NCBI RefSeq assembly: GCF_003148805.1 | Contig: NZ_QGGX01000013.1 | Coordinates: 102,438 to 166,437, forward strand | Direction: 5' to 3' | DNA: 64,000 nt | Source of the DNA: Aminobacter sp. AP02 | Lineage (GTDB): Bacteria; Pseudomonadota; Alphaproteobacteria; Rhizobiales; Rhizobiaceae | Shown: positions 56,346 through 64,000 of the stretch, piece after piece | Numbering within the stretch: position 1 is the stretch's first letter | Layout: every line of letters starts with the position of its first letter | Notes under the pieces: model-generated | What the model was told of the DNA's origin: nothing | Databases searched by the model: none | What the model saw: the letters and a program-made list of their open reading frames with translations, nothing else | Position numbers and translations under genes: made by a program

Positions 56346-58169
56346 CTACTCCACCGTCACCGATTTGGCCAGATTGCGTGGCTGATCGACGTCGGTACCC
56401 ATGAACACGGCGGTGAAATAGGCCAGCATCTGGATCGGCAAGGCATAGATGATCGGCGCGATGAATTCCGGAACATCGGGCAGCACGATGGTTTCCATCG
56501 TCTTCACCGTCGCCTGGGCAGCACCCTTCTGGTCGGTGATCAGAATGATCTTGCCGCCGCGCGCCGCCACTTCCTGCATGTTCGAAACGGTCTTTTCGAA
56601 GATGCGGTCGTGCGGGGCGATGACGATGACGGGCATGTTCTCGTCGATCAGCGCGATCGGCCCATGCTTCAGCTCGCCGGCGGCATAGCCTTCGGCGTGG
56701 ATGTAGGAAATTTCCTTGAGCTTGAGCGCACCTTCCATGGCGAGCGGAAAATTGGTGTCGCGGCCGAGGTAAAGCACGTGCTTGTACGACGACAGCTCAC
56801 GCGACACCTTCTCGATCTGCTTGTCGAGCTTGAGCACCTGGGCGGCATAGCGCGGCGCCTCAGAAAGGCTGCGTACCAGCGCTTTTTCTTCCTCGGGTGT
56901 AATCGTTCCGCGCTGTGAGGCAGCGCGAATGGTGAGCGCCGCCAACACAGAAAGCTGGCAGGTGAAAGCCTTGGTCGAGGCGACGCCGATCTCCGGCCCC
57001 GCCAGCGTCGGCATCGTTACGTCGGATTCGCGCGCCATGGTCGATTCGCGCACGTTGACGATGGCGCCGATCGGCACGCCTTCCCTGCGGCAATAGCGCA
57101 GCGACGCCAGCGTATCTGCCGTTTCGCCAGACTGCGATACGAAGAATGCCGCGCTTTTCTTCGAGATCTGCATCTCACGATAGCGGAATTCCGAGGCCAC
57201 ATCGATGTCGACCGGCAACCGCGCATGGCGTTCGAACCAGTATTTGCCCACCAGCCCGGCAAGATAGGCGGTGCCACAGGCCGAAACGGCCAGGCGATCG
57301 ATGTCGGCGAAATTGAACGGCAGGTCGAGCGGCTTCGAGACCCCTTGCGTGAAGTCGAGATAGTGCGCCAGCGTGTGCGAGATCACCTCCGGTTGTTCAT
57401 GGATTTCCTTTTCCATGAAGTGGCGATGATTTCCCTTGTCGACGAGATAGCTGGTGCCGACCGACTGGCGCCTCTGGCGCTCCACCGGCTTCCGTTCCAT
57501 GTCGTAGATCTGGAATTCGTTGCGGCGCACCACCGCCCAGTCGCCATCCTCAAGATAGGTGACAGAATCGGTGAAGGGCGCCAGCGCAATGGCATCCGAG
57601 CCCAGGAACATCTCGCTTTCGCCATGACCGATCGCCAAAGGCGGGCCGTTGCGGGCCCCAACGATCAAATCCTCGTCGCCCTTGAACATGATGGCCAGCG
57701 CGAATGCACCGTTGAGCCGCTTTAGCGCGGCGTGTGCCGCATCGACGGGTTTGGCTCCGCGGGCAAGCTCGCGCGCGATCAGGTGCGCGACAACCTCGGT
57801 ATCGGTCTGCGAGGTGAATTCGTAGCCGTCGCCCTTAAGCTCTTCGCGCAGGTCGGCGAAATTCTCGATGATGCCGTTATGCACGATCGCCACGCCGCTG
57901 GAAAAATGCGGGTGCGCGTTGGTCTCGTTGGGCACCCCATGCGTCGCCCAGCGCGTGTGGCCGATGCCGATCAGCCCGTCGAGCGGCTCCTCCTTGAGGC
58001 GGCGTTCAAGATTGACCAGCTTACCCTCGGCGCGGCGGCGCGCCAGCTCGCCACGTTCGATGGTGGCGACACCGGCTGAATCATAGCCACGGTATTCCAG
58101 CCGTTTCAGCGCATCGACAATGAGCGGCGCCACCGGCGTCTGGCCGACAATCCCAACAATCCCGCACAT
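56346..58169 (-). CDS. glmS: Glutamine-fructose-6-phosphate aminotransferase
   Basis: GlmS makes glucosamine-6-phosphate, the first step toward UDP-GlcNAc. The N-terminal Ntn glutaminase has the nucleophile Cys2 (MCGIVGIVG) and LEYRGYDSAG; two SIS isomerase domains follow with VSQSGETADTLASLRYC near 345-361. The C-terminus ENPRNLAKSVTVE-type end (DQPRNLAKSVTVE) is intact. 607 residues. It lies 158 bases downstream of glmU on the same strand. Confidence 0.97.
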   Translation of the reverse strand: MCGIVGIVGQTPVAPLIVDALKRLEYRGYDSAGVATIERGELARRRAEGKLVNLERRLKEEPLDGLIGIGHTRWATHGVPNETNAHPHFSSGVAIVHNGIIENFADLREELKGDGYEFTSQTDTEVVAHLIARELARGAKPVDAAHAALKRLNGAFALAIMFKGDEDLIVGARNGPPLAIGHGESEMFLGSDAIALAPFTDSVTYLEDGDWAVVRRNEFQIYDMERKPVERQRRQSVGTSYLVDKGNHRHFMEKEIHEQPEVISHTLAHYLDFTQGVSKPLDLPFNFADIDRLAVSACGTAYLAGLVGKYWFERHARLPVDIDVASEFRYREMQISKKSAAFFVSQSGETADTLASLRYCRREGVPIGAIVNVRESTMARESDVTMPTLAGPEIGVASTKAFTCQLSVLAALTIRAASQRGTITPEEEKALVRSLSEAPRYAAQVLKLDKQIEKVSRELSSYKHVLYLGRDTNFPLAMEGALKLKEISYIHAEGYAAGELKHGPIALIDENMPVIVIAPHDRIFEKTVSNMQEVAARGGKIILITDQKGAAQATVKTMETIVLPDVPEFIAPIIYALPIQMLAYFTAVFMGTDVDQPRNLAKSVTVE

Positions 58170-58327
58170 GCTTTCGCCCCCATAGCATTCCGCTCAAACC
58201 CTGTCGGCTTTGTAGGCACAGTGGGCACCAAGCGAAAGTCACATTCGATTTCGCTGCGTTTCAGCAGTCAACCATCTGAAAACGGCAAGATTGCGCGGCG
58301 CGGTTGTGACGCAGTTGCCGGAAACCC

Positions 58328-59674
58328 CTACTTCTTTGCCGAAGCCCGACGCTCCCGCAGTTCCTTGCCTTTACCCGGCAACGTTTTTTGCCGCGCGCGG
58401 CCAAAGGCCAGCGAATCTTCCGGCACCTGGTCAGTGATGACGCTGCCGGAGGCGACATAGGCGCCTGCGCCGATGACGATTGGCGCCACCAGCGACGAAT
58501 TCGAGCCGATGAAGGCTCCTTCGCCGATGTCGGTGAAGAACTTCGAATAGCCGTCATAGTTGCAGGTGATCGTGCCTGCGCCGATGTTGGCGCCGGCGCC
58601 AACCCGTGCGTCGCCAATGTATGTCAGGTGGTTGACCTTGGCGCCCTTTTCGATCGTCGCCTTCTTGACCTCGCAGAAATTGCCGACCTTGGCCTTTTCA
58701 TGAATCTCCGCCCCCGGCCGCAGCCGCGCGAACGGACCGATCTCGGCACGCGGGCCAACACTAGCGCCTTCCAGATGGCTGAAGGCATGAACCGTCGCGC
58801 CATCGGCAATTTTTACCCCCACCCCAAACCAGACATTCGGCTCGACGAGCACGTCGGCGCCAATTTCGGTGTCGTGAGAGAAGTACACAGTCTCGGGTGC
58901 GATCAACGTAGCCCCGTCGACCATCGCCTGACGGCGGCGGCGTTTCTGCCAGATGGCTTCCGCTTCGGCCAGTTCCGCACGGTTGTTGATACCCAGCACG
59001 CTTTCAAAGCTTGCCTCGATCGCAACCACAGTCAGACCGGCCTTGTCGGCGATCTCGACAATATCGGTGAGATAGAACTCGCCCTTGGCGTTGGCATTGC
59101 CAACCTGTTCGAGCAGCTTGAGCGCATGCGCCCCGGAAATCGCCATCAAGCCGGCATTGCAGAACCCGATCTTGCGCTCTTCGTCGGTGCAATCCTTATC
59201 CTCGCGGATCGCCACCAGCTTGCCGGCCGTCTCGACGAGGCGGCCGTAGCCTGCCGGGTTCGGTGGTCGAAAGCCTATCACGACAACAGCGGCGCCTTCG
59301 GCGAGCTTTGCCCTCGCCAAGGCCAGTGAATCGGCCTCGACCAGCGGTGTATCGCCAAACATCACCAAGATGTCGTCACGGCCTTTTGCGATCGCATCGC
59401 GCGCAGCCAGCACCGCATGCGCGGTTCCCAACCGCTCTGCCTGGACGAAGACAGCGGCTTTTGGCGCAAACGCTTCCGCGGCCTTCCTTACGGCGTCGCC
59501 GCCATGGCCGACCACGAGCGCGACAGCGTCCGCGCCCGCCGACTCGGCCGCCCTGGCGACATGCGCCACCATAGGCAGTCCGGCGATCTGGTGCAGCACC
59601 TTGGCCTGGCCGCTTTTCATGCGTGTGCCTTCACCGGCGGCGAGGATGATCGACAGGCAGGTTCTCTGGGTCAT
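58328..59674 (-). CDS. glmU: Bifunctional GlmU: glucosamine-1-P acetyltransferase / UDP-GlcNAc pyrophosphorylase
   Basis: GlmU carries out the last two steps to UDP-GlcNAc for peptidoglycan and lipid A. The N-terminal uridylyltransferase has [13 protein letters not shown] near residues 9-21; the C-terminal left-handed beta-helix (about 250-430) has hexapeptide repeats and the acetyltransferase signature [26 protein letters not shown] 59674 gives the family start; a longer frame upstream is rejected. 448 residues. Confidence 0.97.
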   Translation of the reverse strand: MTQRTCLSIILAAGEGTRMKSGQAKVLHQIAGLPMVAHVARAAESAGADAVALVVGHGGDAVRKAAEAFAPKAAVFVQAERLGTAHAVLAARDAIAKGRDDILVMFGDTPLVEADSLALARAKLAEGAAVVVIGFRPPNPAGYGRLVETAGKLVAIREDKDCTDEERKIGFCNAGLMAISGAHALKLLEQVGNANAKGEFYLTDIVEIADKAGLTVVAIEASFESVLGINNRAELAEAEAIWQKRRRRQAMVDGATLIAPETVYFSHDTEIGADVLVEPNVWFGVGVKIADGATVHAFSHLEGASVGPRAEIGPFARLRPGAEIHEKAKVGNFCEVKKATIEKGAKVNHLTYIGDARVGAGANIGAGTITCNYDGYSKFFTDIGEGAFIGSNSSLVAPIVIGAGAYVASGSVITDQVPEDSLAFGRARQKTLPGKGKELRERRASAKK

Positions 59675-59772
59675 GGTGTCGTCCGGATTTGTGAAGGCGG
59701 CTGGAATCGGCCACCTTTTTAGCATTGCTGGCAATCGCCTCCAATGCACAGACGATTCGAACGGCTTTTAGG

Positions 59773-60519
59773 CTAGCCAAGCTGTCCAAGGACAGGAAAA
59801 CGTTCGAGCAGCCAATAGGACGCGGTCTGGATGCCGCCGGTCAGGAAAAGCACGCCGGCGACCACAAGCAGGCCGCCGATCACCTTTTCGACTTTGCCAA
59901 GATGCACCTTGAACTTCGACAGGAAGCGCATGAAAGCGCCGGAGAACATGGCAGCGATCAGGAACGGAATGCCTAGTCCGAGCGAATAGACTGCCAACAG
60001 CATTGCGCCCTCGCCTACTGTCTCGCGCCCGCCGGCAAGCGTCAGGATCGGCCCGAGGACTGGCCCGATGCACGGCGTCCAGCCGAAAGCGAAGGCCAGC
60101 CCCATGAGATAGGCTGCAAGGTTACTCGCTGGCTTGCCCCGCGACTTGAAGCGCGCTTCGCGCGACAACAGCGGAATGCGCAGTATGCCGAGAAAATTGA
60201 GTCCCATCAGGATGATGAGTACGCCCGCCGCCATGGCCAGCGGCTCCTGCCATGTCCGCAGCAACTGGCCGATGGTCGAAGCGCCCGCGCCGAGCGACAC
60301 GAACACGGTGGTGAATCCGAGTACGAACGAGCCGGACGCGGCAAGCAATGGACCCCGCGCCCGCGAAACTGTCGCCGTTGTGCCTTCAGCCTTGAAATCG
60401 TCGACCGAAACGCCGGCCATGTAGCAGAGATAAGGTGGCACCAGCGGCAGCACGCAAGGCGAAAGAAATGACAGCGCTCCTGCCCCCAATGCGGTGAGAT
60501 AACCGACGTCCAATGCCAT
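59773..60519 (-). CDS. ccdA: Cytochrome c biogenesis protein CcdA
   Basis: CcdA passes electrons across the inner membrane to keep apocytochrome c cysteines reduced. The 248-residue protein has six transmembrane segments and the two redox cysteines in SPCVLPLVPPY (Cys22) and GWTPCIGPVLGP (near residue 148). It lacks the periplasmic domains of DsbD, as is normal for CcdA. It reads alone, between the small secreted protein gene and glmU. Confidence 0.93.
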   Translation of the reverse strand: MALDVGYLTALGAGALSFLSPCVLPLVPPYLCYMAGVSVDDFKAEGTTATVSRARGPLLAASGSFVLGFTTVFVSLGAGASTIGQLLRTWQEPLAMAAGVLIILMGLNFLGILRIPLLSREARFKSRGKPASNLAAYLMGLAFAFGWTPCIGPVLGPILTLAGGRETVGEGAMLLAVYSLGLGIPFLIAAMFSGAFMRFLSKFKVHLGKVEKVIGGLLVVAGVLFLTGGIQTASYWLLERFPVLGQLG

Positions 60520-60776
60520 TCATGCCGCTCCACGGAAGTACAGGCGCCGCTATAGCCGCAGCGGCATTCCGGCACCAATCACCATTTTGTGGGCTTTGCC
60601 GGGCCGGCTGTTGCCGACCCGTACAGGTTTCAATGACCGCCCCGTGCGCCGGATTAAACGCGCAAAGGACACTCCAAGTCTTTGACTCTATGCAAGTTCC
60701 TTCGGCAATCGTTTCCGATTTGGGGAAAGATGCAGATGCCAGCTGCGCTGCGTTGTCGCCTATCCCTGGGCGGCGA

Positions 60777-61115
60777 TTATTCGTGGATCGTGTATTCGCC
60801 GAGCTCGCAGAGATTCTGCTTGTCGGTGGTCGTATCGAGGTCCGAGCTTTCCTCGAATTCAAAGCGCATGTCGTATTCGCAAACACTGCGGCCATCAGCG
60901 ATGGTGATTTGCATGCTTTCGCCTGCCCCCAGTGTATCGCGGCCAAAAATGTCGTCTTCCCACTGGTCGACGCCGACGGGCGAGGCATAGAAATTCGTCA
61001 ACACGGAAGTCGTGCCGTTCTTCAGGGTAAAGACCAGATCCTCGGCCTGGGCCACGGTGGAAAGGGCCGACATGGCCAAAGTGGAAGCAACAGCAAGTTT
61101 CAAAAGGATGCGCAT
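60777..61115 (-). CDS. Small secreted protein of unknown function
   Basis: A 112-residue exported protein: signal peptide about 1-24 (cleavage near AQA-ED), then a small acidic domain with LVFTLKNGTTSVLTNFYASP, VDQWEDDIFGRDTL and two cysteines (SVCEYDMR, NLCELGEY) that could pair. Similar short rhizobial proteins are known but uncharacterised, and some are misnamed in databases. The 257 bases before ccdA hold no gene. Confidence 0.7.
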   Translation of the reverse strand: MRILLKLAVASTLAMSALSTVAQAEDLVFTLKNGTTSVLTNFYASPVGVDQWEDDIFGRDTLGAGESMQITIADGRSVCEYDMRFEFEESSDLDTTTDKQNLCELGEYTIHE

Positions 61116-61345
61116 TTATGAATGTCCAGAACCACAACGGCCCGATATTGGGCGATATCGTCTAGCATCGGCATATGACGCCTGCAATATCATCGACCGG
61201 TAATATTACGCCAACCTGATATCCTTCAAGGCCTCTCGGAACCCCGCCTTCAACAGGTTGTTTGCAACGGCGTTTTTCCGGTTGACCCGCCGAAGCACTC
61301 TCCCTATGTTCCGCCCGAATTTCGAGGTCGCCAAGCGGGCCTTGA

Positions 61346-61380
61346 GAGCGCGTAGCTCAGCCAGTAAAGCAGCTATGTAC
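61346..61380 (+). other. tRNA-like remnant just upstream of tRNA-Lys
   Basis: The stretch GCGTAGCTCAGCCAGTAAAG followed by CAGCTATG resembles the 5' third of a tRNA (start of acceptor, D arm with GCTCAG and A-rich loop) but no anticodon or T arm follows; instead the intact tRNA-Lys starts five bases later. It looks like a decayed tRNA half. Confidence 0.45.
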
Positions 61381-61384
61381 GGTC

Positions 61385-61460
61385 GGGCGGGTAGCTCAGT
61401 TGGTAGAGCATTCGACTTTTAATCGAATGGTCATGGGTTCGAGTCCCATCCCGCCCACCA
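61385..61460 (+). tRNA. tRNA-Lys (anticodon TTT)
   Basis: A complete 76-base tRNA with encoded CCA. Acceptor GGGCGGG pairs with CCCGCCC, the D arm is GCTCAGTTGGTAGAGC, the anticodon loop CTTTTAA (anticodon 61418-61420) is closed by TTCGA/TCGAA and the T arm has GGTTCGAGTCC. Confidence 0.97.
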
Positions 61461-61636
61461 AATAGATCGAAATACAGTCGATACTCCTCCATGTTTGGGA
61501 ACGCCCGCAAGGCACCAGCGCTGCGCGGAATTCGCAGAGTGAAATGCCGAACTCCCGCCATATGAAATCCGGTGGCCCAGAATCTTGGCCAAATCCAGTT
61601 CCGCGAACTCCCGTGCGTGAGTCGCAATCAGGCATT

Positions 61637-62989
61637 TCAGCCGTCGCGGACATCATCCATTACGAGCTTGCACTTGTAATATTCCGACACCAGCGGAAGC
61701 ATCGCCTTTACCCAGCGGTCGCGATTTTGCAGACGGCCCGACCAAACGTGAGTTGCAATAGGCGATATCTGGAGGCCGGTTTTGCATGCATCGGAACCGA
61801 CATGCTGCCTTACATAGGCGTCCCGCGCAGTGAACTTCCGATTGAAATCGATGTAGAAAGGCAGGGTCACCGCGGCATTGCCCAGTGCAAGAATGTACAT
61901 TGCGACAAATGCCGTTTTGTTCGCAAACTGGATTACAAATCGCGTGCATGTCACCATGGAAACAATCCAGGCGAATGCAAAAGCACGTGGCTCAGTGTAC
62001 GGCGCCGCAACCAACGATACAACGCACAGAGTTGCTGGAATCAGAAGTACCAGGATATCCGCCTGGCTCTTGATGCCGTTCTTTCGGATCATGGCAGCAA
62101 GAGCCGCAAATCCCAATGCGGAGATTATAGCAGACGACACCGCAAACCTGCCGATGACATCGGCTACCCGGCGGATCCAATACCAGGCAGTTGGGTCGTA
62201 ACCCAGATGATCGCGATACCACTGCGTGCGCAAGGCGGTTGAAGGCGCAAGCATCAGCGCGCCCCAACCAACCAGCAGTGCCAGAACAATTCCTGCGTCC
62301 TTGATGGCGTGCTCGCGCGTTCTCCGTTCCACGGGAGAAAAATACCAATTGGCCGCAACATACACGACCAGCAACGGCGGCAGGTTCTCGAAGCTAAGGC
62401 CGCATAAAACCGCCAGCAACGCACTCAGGCCGTATGGAACTTTGCTCGTATAGACGCGGTGGGTGAGCGGACGGACCGAAACAATGGCGACGAGCAGCAT
62501 GACCAACAAAAGCGGGAGCAGATATCCAGCTACAGTCGTACGCCAGAAAAAAATCTCGTAGCGTGGCCAAAGTATGTAGGTAAGTCCAAGTGAGGTTGCC
62601 CAAGCCAGTAGAAAGGTGCGATCCAGTTTCGTCGATTTCAACGCCAGGACAGAAACGAGCGCGCAAAACGCAACAATCGCAAGCATTGCGGTAACGTTTA
62701 GAAAAACGTTCGGCATTGCCAGCCAAAAGATGGACAGCATCTCACCTAGTCTGGCGTTCCACCCCCACCATTGGCGTGAAGCGTGTTCAGAAAACCAGAC
62801 AAGGCGTTCAACAATCCCTTGACCGTTGTCGATCAGGCCGAGAGCATAGTCTTCGCCGTTAATGGGAGAGAACGTAACCGTTGCTGCAAATAGTACGATA
62901 AGCAAAAGTGCTGCTGGAATGACCAAAAGCGGGGAAATGGGCTCGTCGTTCTCTGTTCGTGCAAAGTATTTTGCGATGCGCTCTTTCAT
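61637..62989 (-). CDS. Polytopic membrane protein, DUF6056-like, likely glycan modification
   Basis: A 450-residue protein with about ten to eleven transmembrane segments. FSPINGEDYALGLIDNG near residues 41-57, with an acidic pair in the first outer loop, and the hydrophobic tail architecture resemble DUF6056/GtrII-like glucosyltransferases that act on lipid-linked sugars. Its start overlaps the gtrB stop by four bases, so both are one unit. Base composition is visibly lower in G+C than nearby genes. Function as the serotype-specific partner of GtrB is an inference. Confidence 0.7.
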   Translation of the reverse strand: MKERIAKYFARTENDEPISPLLVIPAALLLIVLFAATVTFSPINGEDYALGLIDNGQGIVERLVWFSEHASRQWWGWNARLGEMLSIFWLAMPNVFLNVTAMLAIVAFCALVSVLALKSTKLDRTFLLAWATSLGLTYILWPRYEIFFWRTTVAGYLLPLLLVMLLVAIVSVRPLTHRVYTSKVPYGLSALLAVLCGLSFENLPPLLVVYVAANWYFSPVERRTREHAIKDAGIVLALLVGWGALMLAPSTALRTQWYRDHLGYDPTAWYWIRRVADVIGRFAVSSAIISALGFAALAAMIRKNGIKSQADILVLLIPATLCVVSLVAAPYTEPRAFAFAWIVSMVTCTRFVIQFANKTAFVAMYILALGNAAVTLPFYIDFNRKFTARDAYVRQHVGSDACKTGLQISPIATHVWSGRLQNRDRWVKAMLPLVSEYYKCKLVMDDVRDG

Positions 62990-63978
62990 GTAGTCCGTGA
63001 ATCTTCCTCGATAAGATATGTCGGGCGCCCCTTGGCTTCGATATACAATCGACCGATGTACTCCCCAAGAACACCAACAGAAATGAGCTGAACACCACCA
63101 AAAAACAGAACGGCAGCCATGAGCGACGAGTAACCCGGCGTGTCGTTACCGAAAAGCAGCGTTTTGCCGATAATCGTCAGCATGTAAAGCAACGCGGCGA
63201 CCGAAACGACCATTCCAAAATACGTCCATATTCTCAATGGCACGGTGCTGAAGCTGGCAATGCCGTCGATTGCGAAGTTCCAAAGCTTCCAAGCATTGAA
63301 CTTCGTTTCACCCTTGGCTCTGGCCGGCCTTTCATAGGGCACGCCGATGGCCGAGTATCCAGGCCAGGCAAACAAGCCCTTCATGAACCTGTTGCGCTCC
63401 GGCAAAAGGCGAAGTGCCTCGATTACCTTTTTGCTGATGAGCCGAAAATCACCTGCATCACTAGGTATCGGCAGGTGCGATGCCGAATTAAAGGCCTTGT
63501 AGAAAAGCCCGGCCGTGACGCGCTTTGAAACGGTGTCCGCATCCCGCCCTGCCCGAAGGCCAAAAACCGTGTGGTAGCCGTTCTGCCACTGTTCGATTAG
63601 CAGCGGAATGACCTCCGGCGGATCCTGCAGATCGACATCCATGATGATCGCCGCATCGCAATCGACGTGATCGATGCCGGCGGTCATTGCGGCTTCCTTG
63701 CCGAAGTTTCTCGTCAGTTTGAGGTAACTGACTCGCGAATCCGCAAGGCAAATCCTCCGAAGGACATCGATCGTGTTGTCGGTCGATCCGTCATCGACAA
63801 AGAGAAAGCCAAAGTGAGCAATGTCCCCTGGGACTCGCGCCGCAAATTGCTCCAGGAAATGCGGAATCGATTCCTCTTCGTTCTTGACGGGAACGATGAC
63901 CGTTATGAACCGCCCCGGGTTTGCCGGAGGCTCCAACTTTTGAGAGATTGGAGCTGATATGAGCAAGACAACGAACAA
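62986..63978 (-). CDS. GtrB-like bactoprenol glycosyltransferase, 5' end replaced by IS sequence
   Basis: A GT2-family polyprenyl-phosphate glycosyltransferase. The GT-A core has ITVIVPVKNEEES, FLFVDDGSTDNT and the DxD region IIMDVDLQDPPE; two C-terminal membrane segments end in GEYIGRLYIEAKGRPTYLIEE, typical of GtrB/DPM1-like enzymes. The native reading begins at about 63905. The first 24 codons of the annotated frame (TTG 63978 to GRF) lie inside the end of an IS3-type element, so the true N-terminus, promoter and ribosome site have been lost or replaced. About 306 native residues remain; it could still work if translated from an IS-derived start. Confidence 0.8.
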   Translation of the reverse strand: MFVVLLISAPISQKLEPPANPGRFITVIVPVKNEEESIPHFLEQFAARVPGDIAHFGFLFVDDGSTDNTIDVLRRICLADSRVSYLKLTRNFGKEAAMTAGIDHVDCDAAIIMDVDLQDPPEVIPLLIEQWQNGYHTVFGLRAGRDADTVSKRVTAGLFYKAFNSASHLPIPSDAGDFRLISKKVIEALRLLPERNRFMKGLFAWPGYSAIGVPYERPARAKGETKFNAWKLWNFAIDGIASFSTVPLRIWTYFGMVVSVAALLYMLTIIGKTLLFGNDTPGYSSLMAAVLFFGGVQLISVGVLGEYIGRLYIEAKGRPTYLIEEDSRTT

Positions 63979-64000
63979 ATTCTCGCCTGAGGTCCGTGAC
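63906..64000 (+). mobile_element. Left end of an IS3-family insertion sequence (continues past window)
   Basis: The terminus TGAACCGCCCCGGGTTTGCC at 63906 resembles the inverted-repeat ends of one IS3 subgroup, followed by the transposase orfA start. The end falls inside codon ATA of gtrB. The right end and target duplication are outside the window. The identification rests on the end motif and the OrfA N-terminus; the exact element is not named. Confidence 0.75.
63959..64000 (+). CDS. IS3-family transposase OrfA, N-terminal fragment (runs out of window)
   Basis: ATG 63959, with GGAG six bases upstream, opens a frame reading MSKTTNKFSPEVRD up to the window edge. This is the N-terminus of IS3-type OrfA proteins, whose helix-turn-helix binds the element ends. 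It was missed as a full ORF because only 14 codons are visible. Confidence 0.75.
   Translation, partial: MSKTTNKFSPEVRD

Noticed and set aside
61396..61656. Minus-strand ORF over tRNA-Lys with MGLEPMTIRLK
   Set aside because: This peptide is a well-known artefact of translating the reverse strand of tRNA genes.

Overview
The window is ordinary high-GC (roughly 60-65%) alphaproteobacterial chromosome. The gene order str-S10-spc-alpha, adk directly after secY, a tmk-holB-metG-tatD block, phosphatidylcholine synthase, IalB, and an unlinked DUF2161 protein all point to Hyphomicrobiales (Rhizobiales), most likely the Mesorhizobium/Aminobacter part of Phyllobacteriaceae. The genus is inferred from gene order and protein similarity remembered for these families; no search was run.

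Positions 1-16580 form one long plus-strand block: the 3' end of fusA, tuf, the complete S10, spc and alpha ribosomal protein operons, secY, adk, rpoA and rplQ, closed by an intrinsic terminator. Several spacers (before rpsJ, between rplR and rpsE, rplO and secY, adk and rpsM, rpsM and rpsK, rpoA and rplQ) hold strong hairpins, some terminator-like. Positions 16725-20888 carry a periplasmic HtrA-type protease, the recombination ATPase RarA and a glycoamylase-family (COG5368) protein. Positions 20961-22308 are a small sulfur-stress operon: a BigR/SqrR-like persulfide sensor and a two-gene YeeE/YedE sulfur transporter.

Positions 22353-30976 are on the minus strand: a methyltransferase, then the housekeeping string rlpA, dacC-like, tmk, holB, metG, tatD and a PhnP-like hydrolase. 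The DacC-like protein keeps its nucleophile motif but has lost the SxN serine and the Lys-Thr of KTG. Positions 30977-33828 are loosely packed: a DUF1801 gene broken by one frameshift, tRNA-Ser(TGA), a DUF2161 nuclease-fold protein and a small lipoprotein. Then come terC, rimO, a BMP-type ABC transporter operon (four genes), quinone oxidoreductase, pcs, a UbiH-like monooxygenase, an AEC carrier, hspQ, ialB, an orphan peptide-binding protein and a FrnE-like DsbA protein.

Positions 49555-60519 hold DNA repair and envelope housekeeping genes: mfd, sdhE, recG, a DUF502 membrane protein, glmS-glmU and ccdA. The right end (61346-64000) looks acquired: a tRNA-half remnant, an intact tRNA-Lys(TTT), a visibly AT-richer pair encoding a polytopic DUF6056-like membrane protein and a GtrB-like bactoprenol glycosyltransferase, and the end of an IS3-family element that has cut into the 5' end of gtrB. 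No CRISPR array, phage or defence island was seen. I did not find a clearly new multi-gene system. The best leads are the degenerate DacC, the IS-hit gtr cassette beside the tRNA, and the persulfide operon that lacks its usual dioxygenase.
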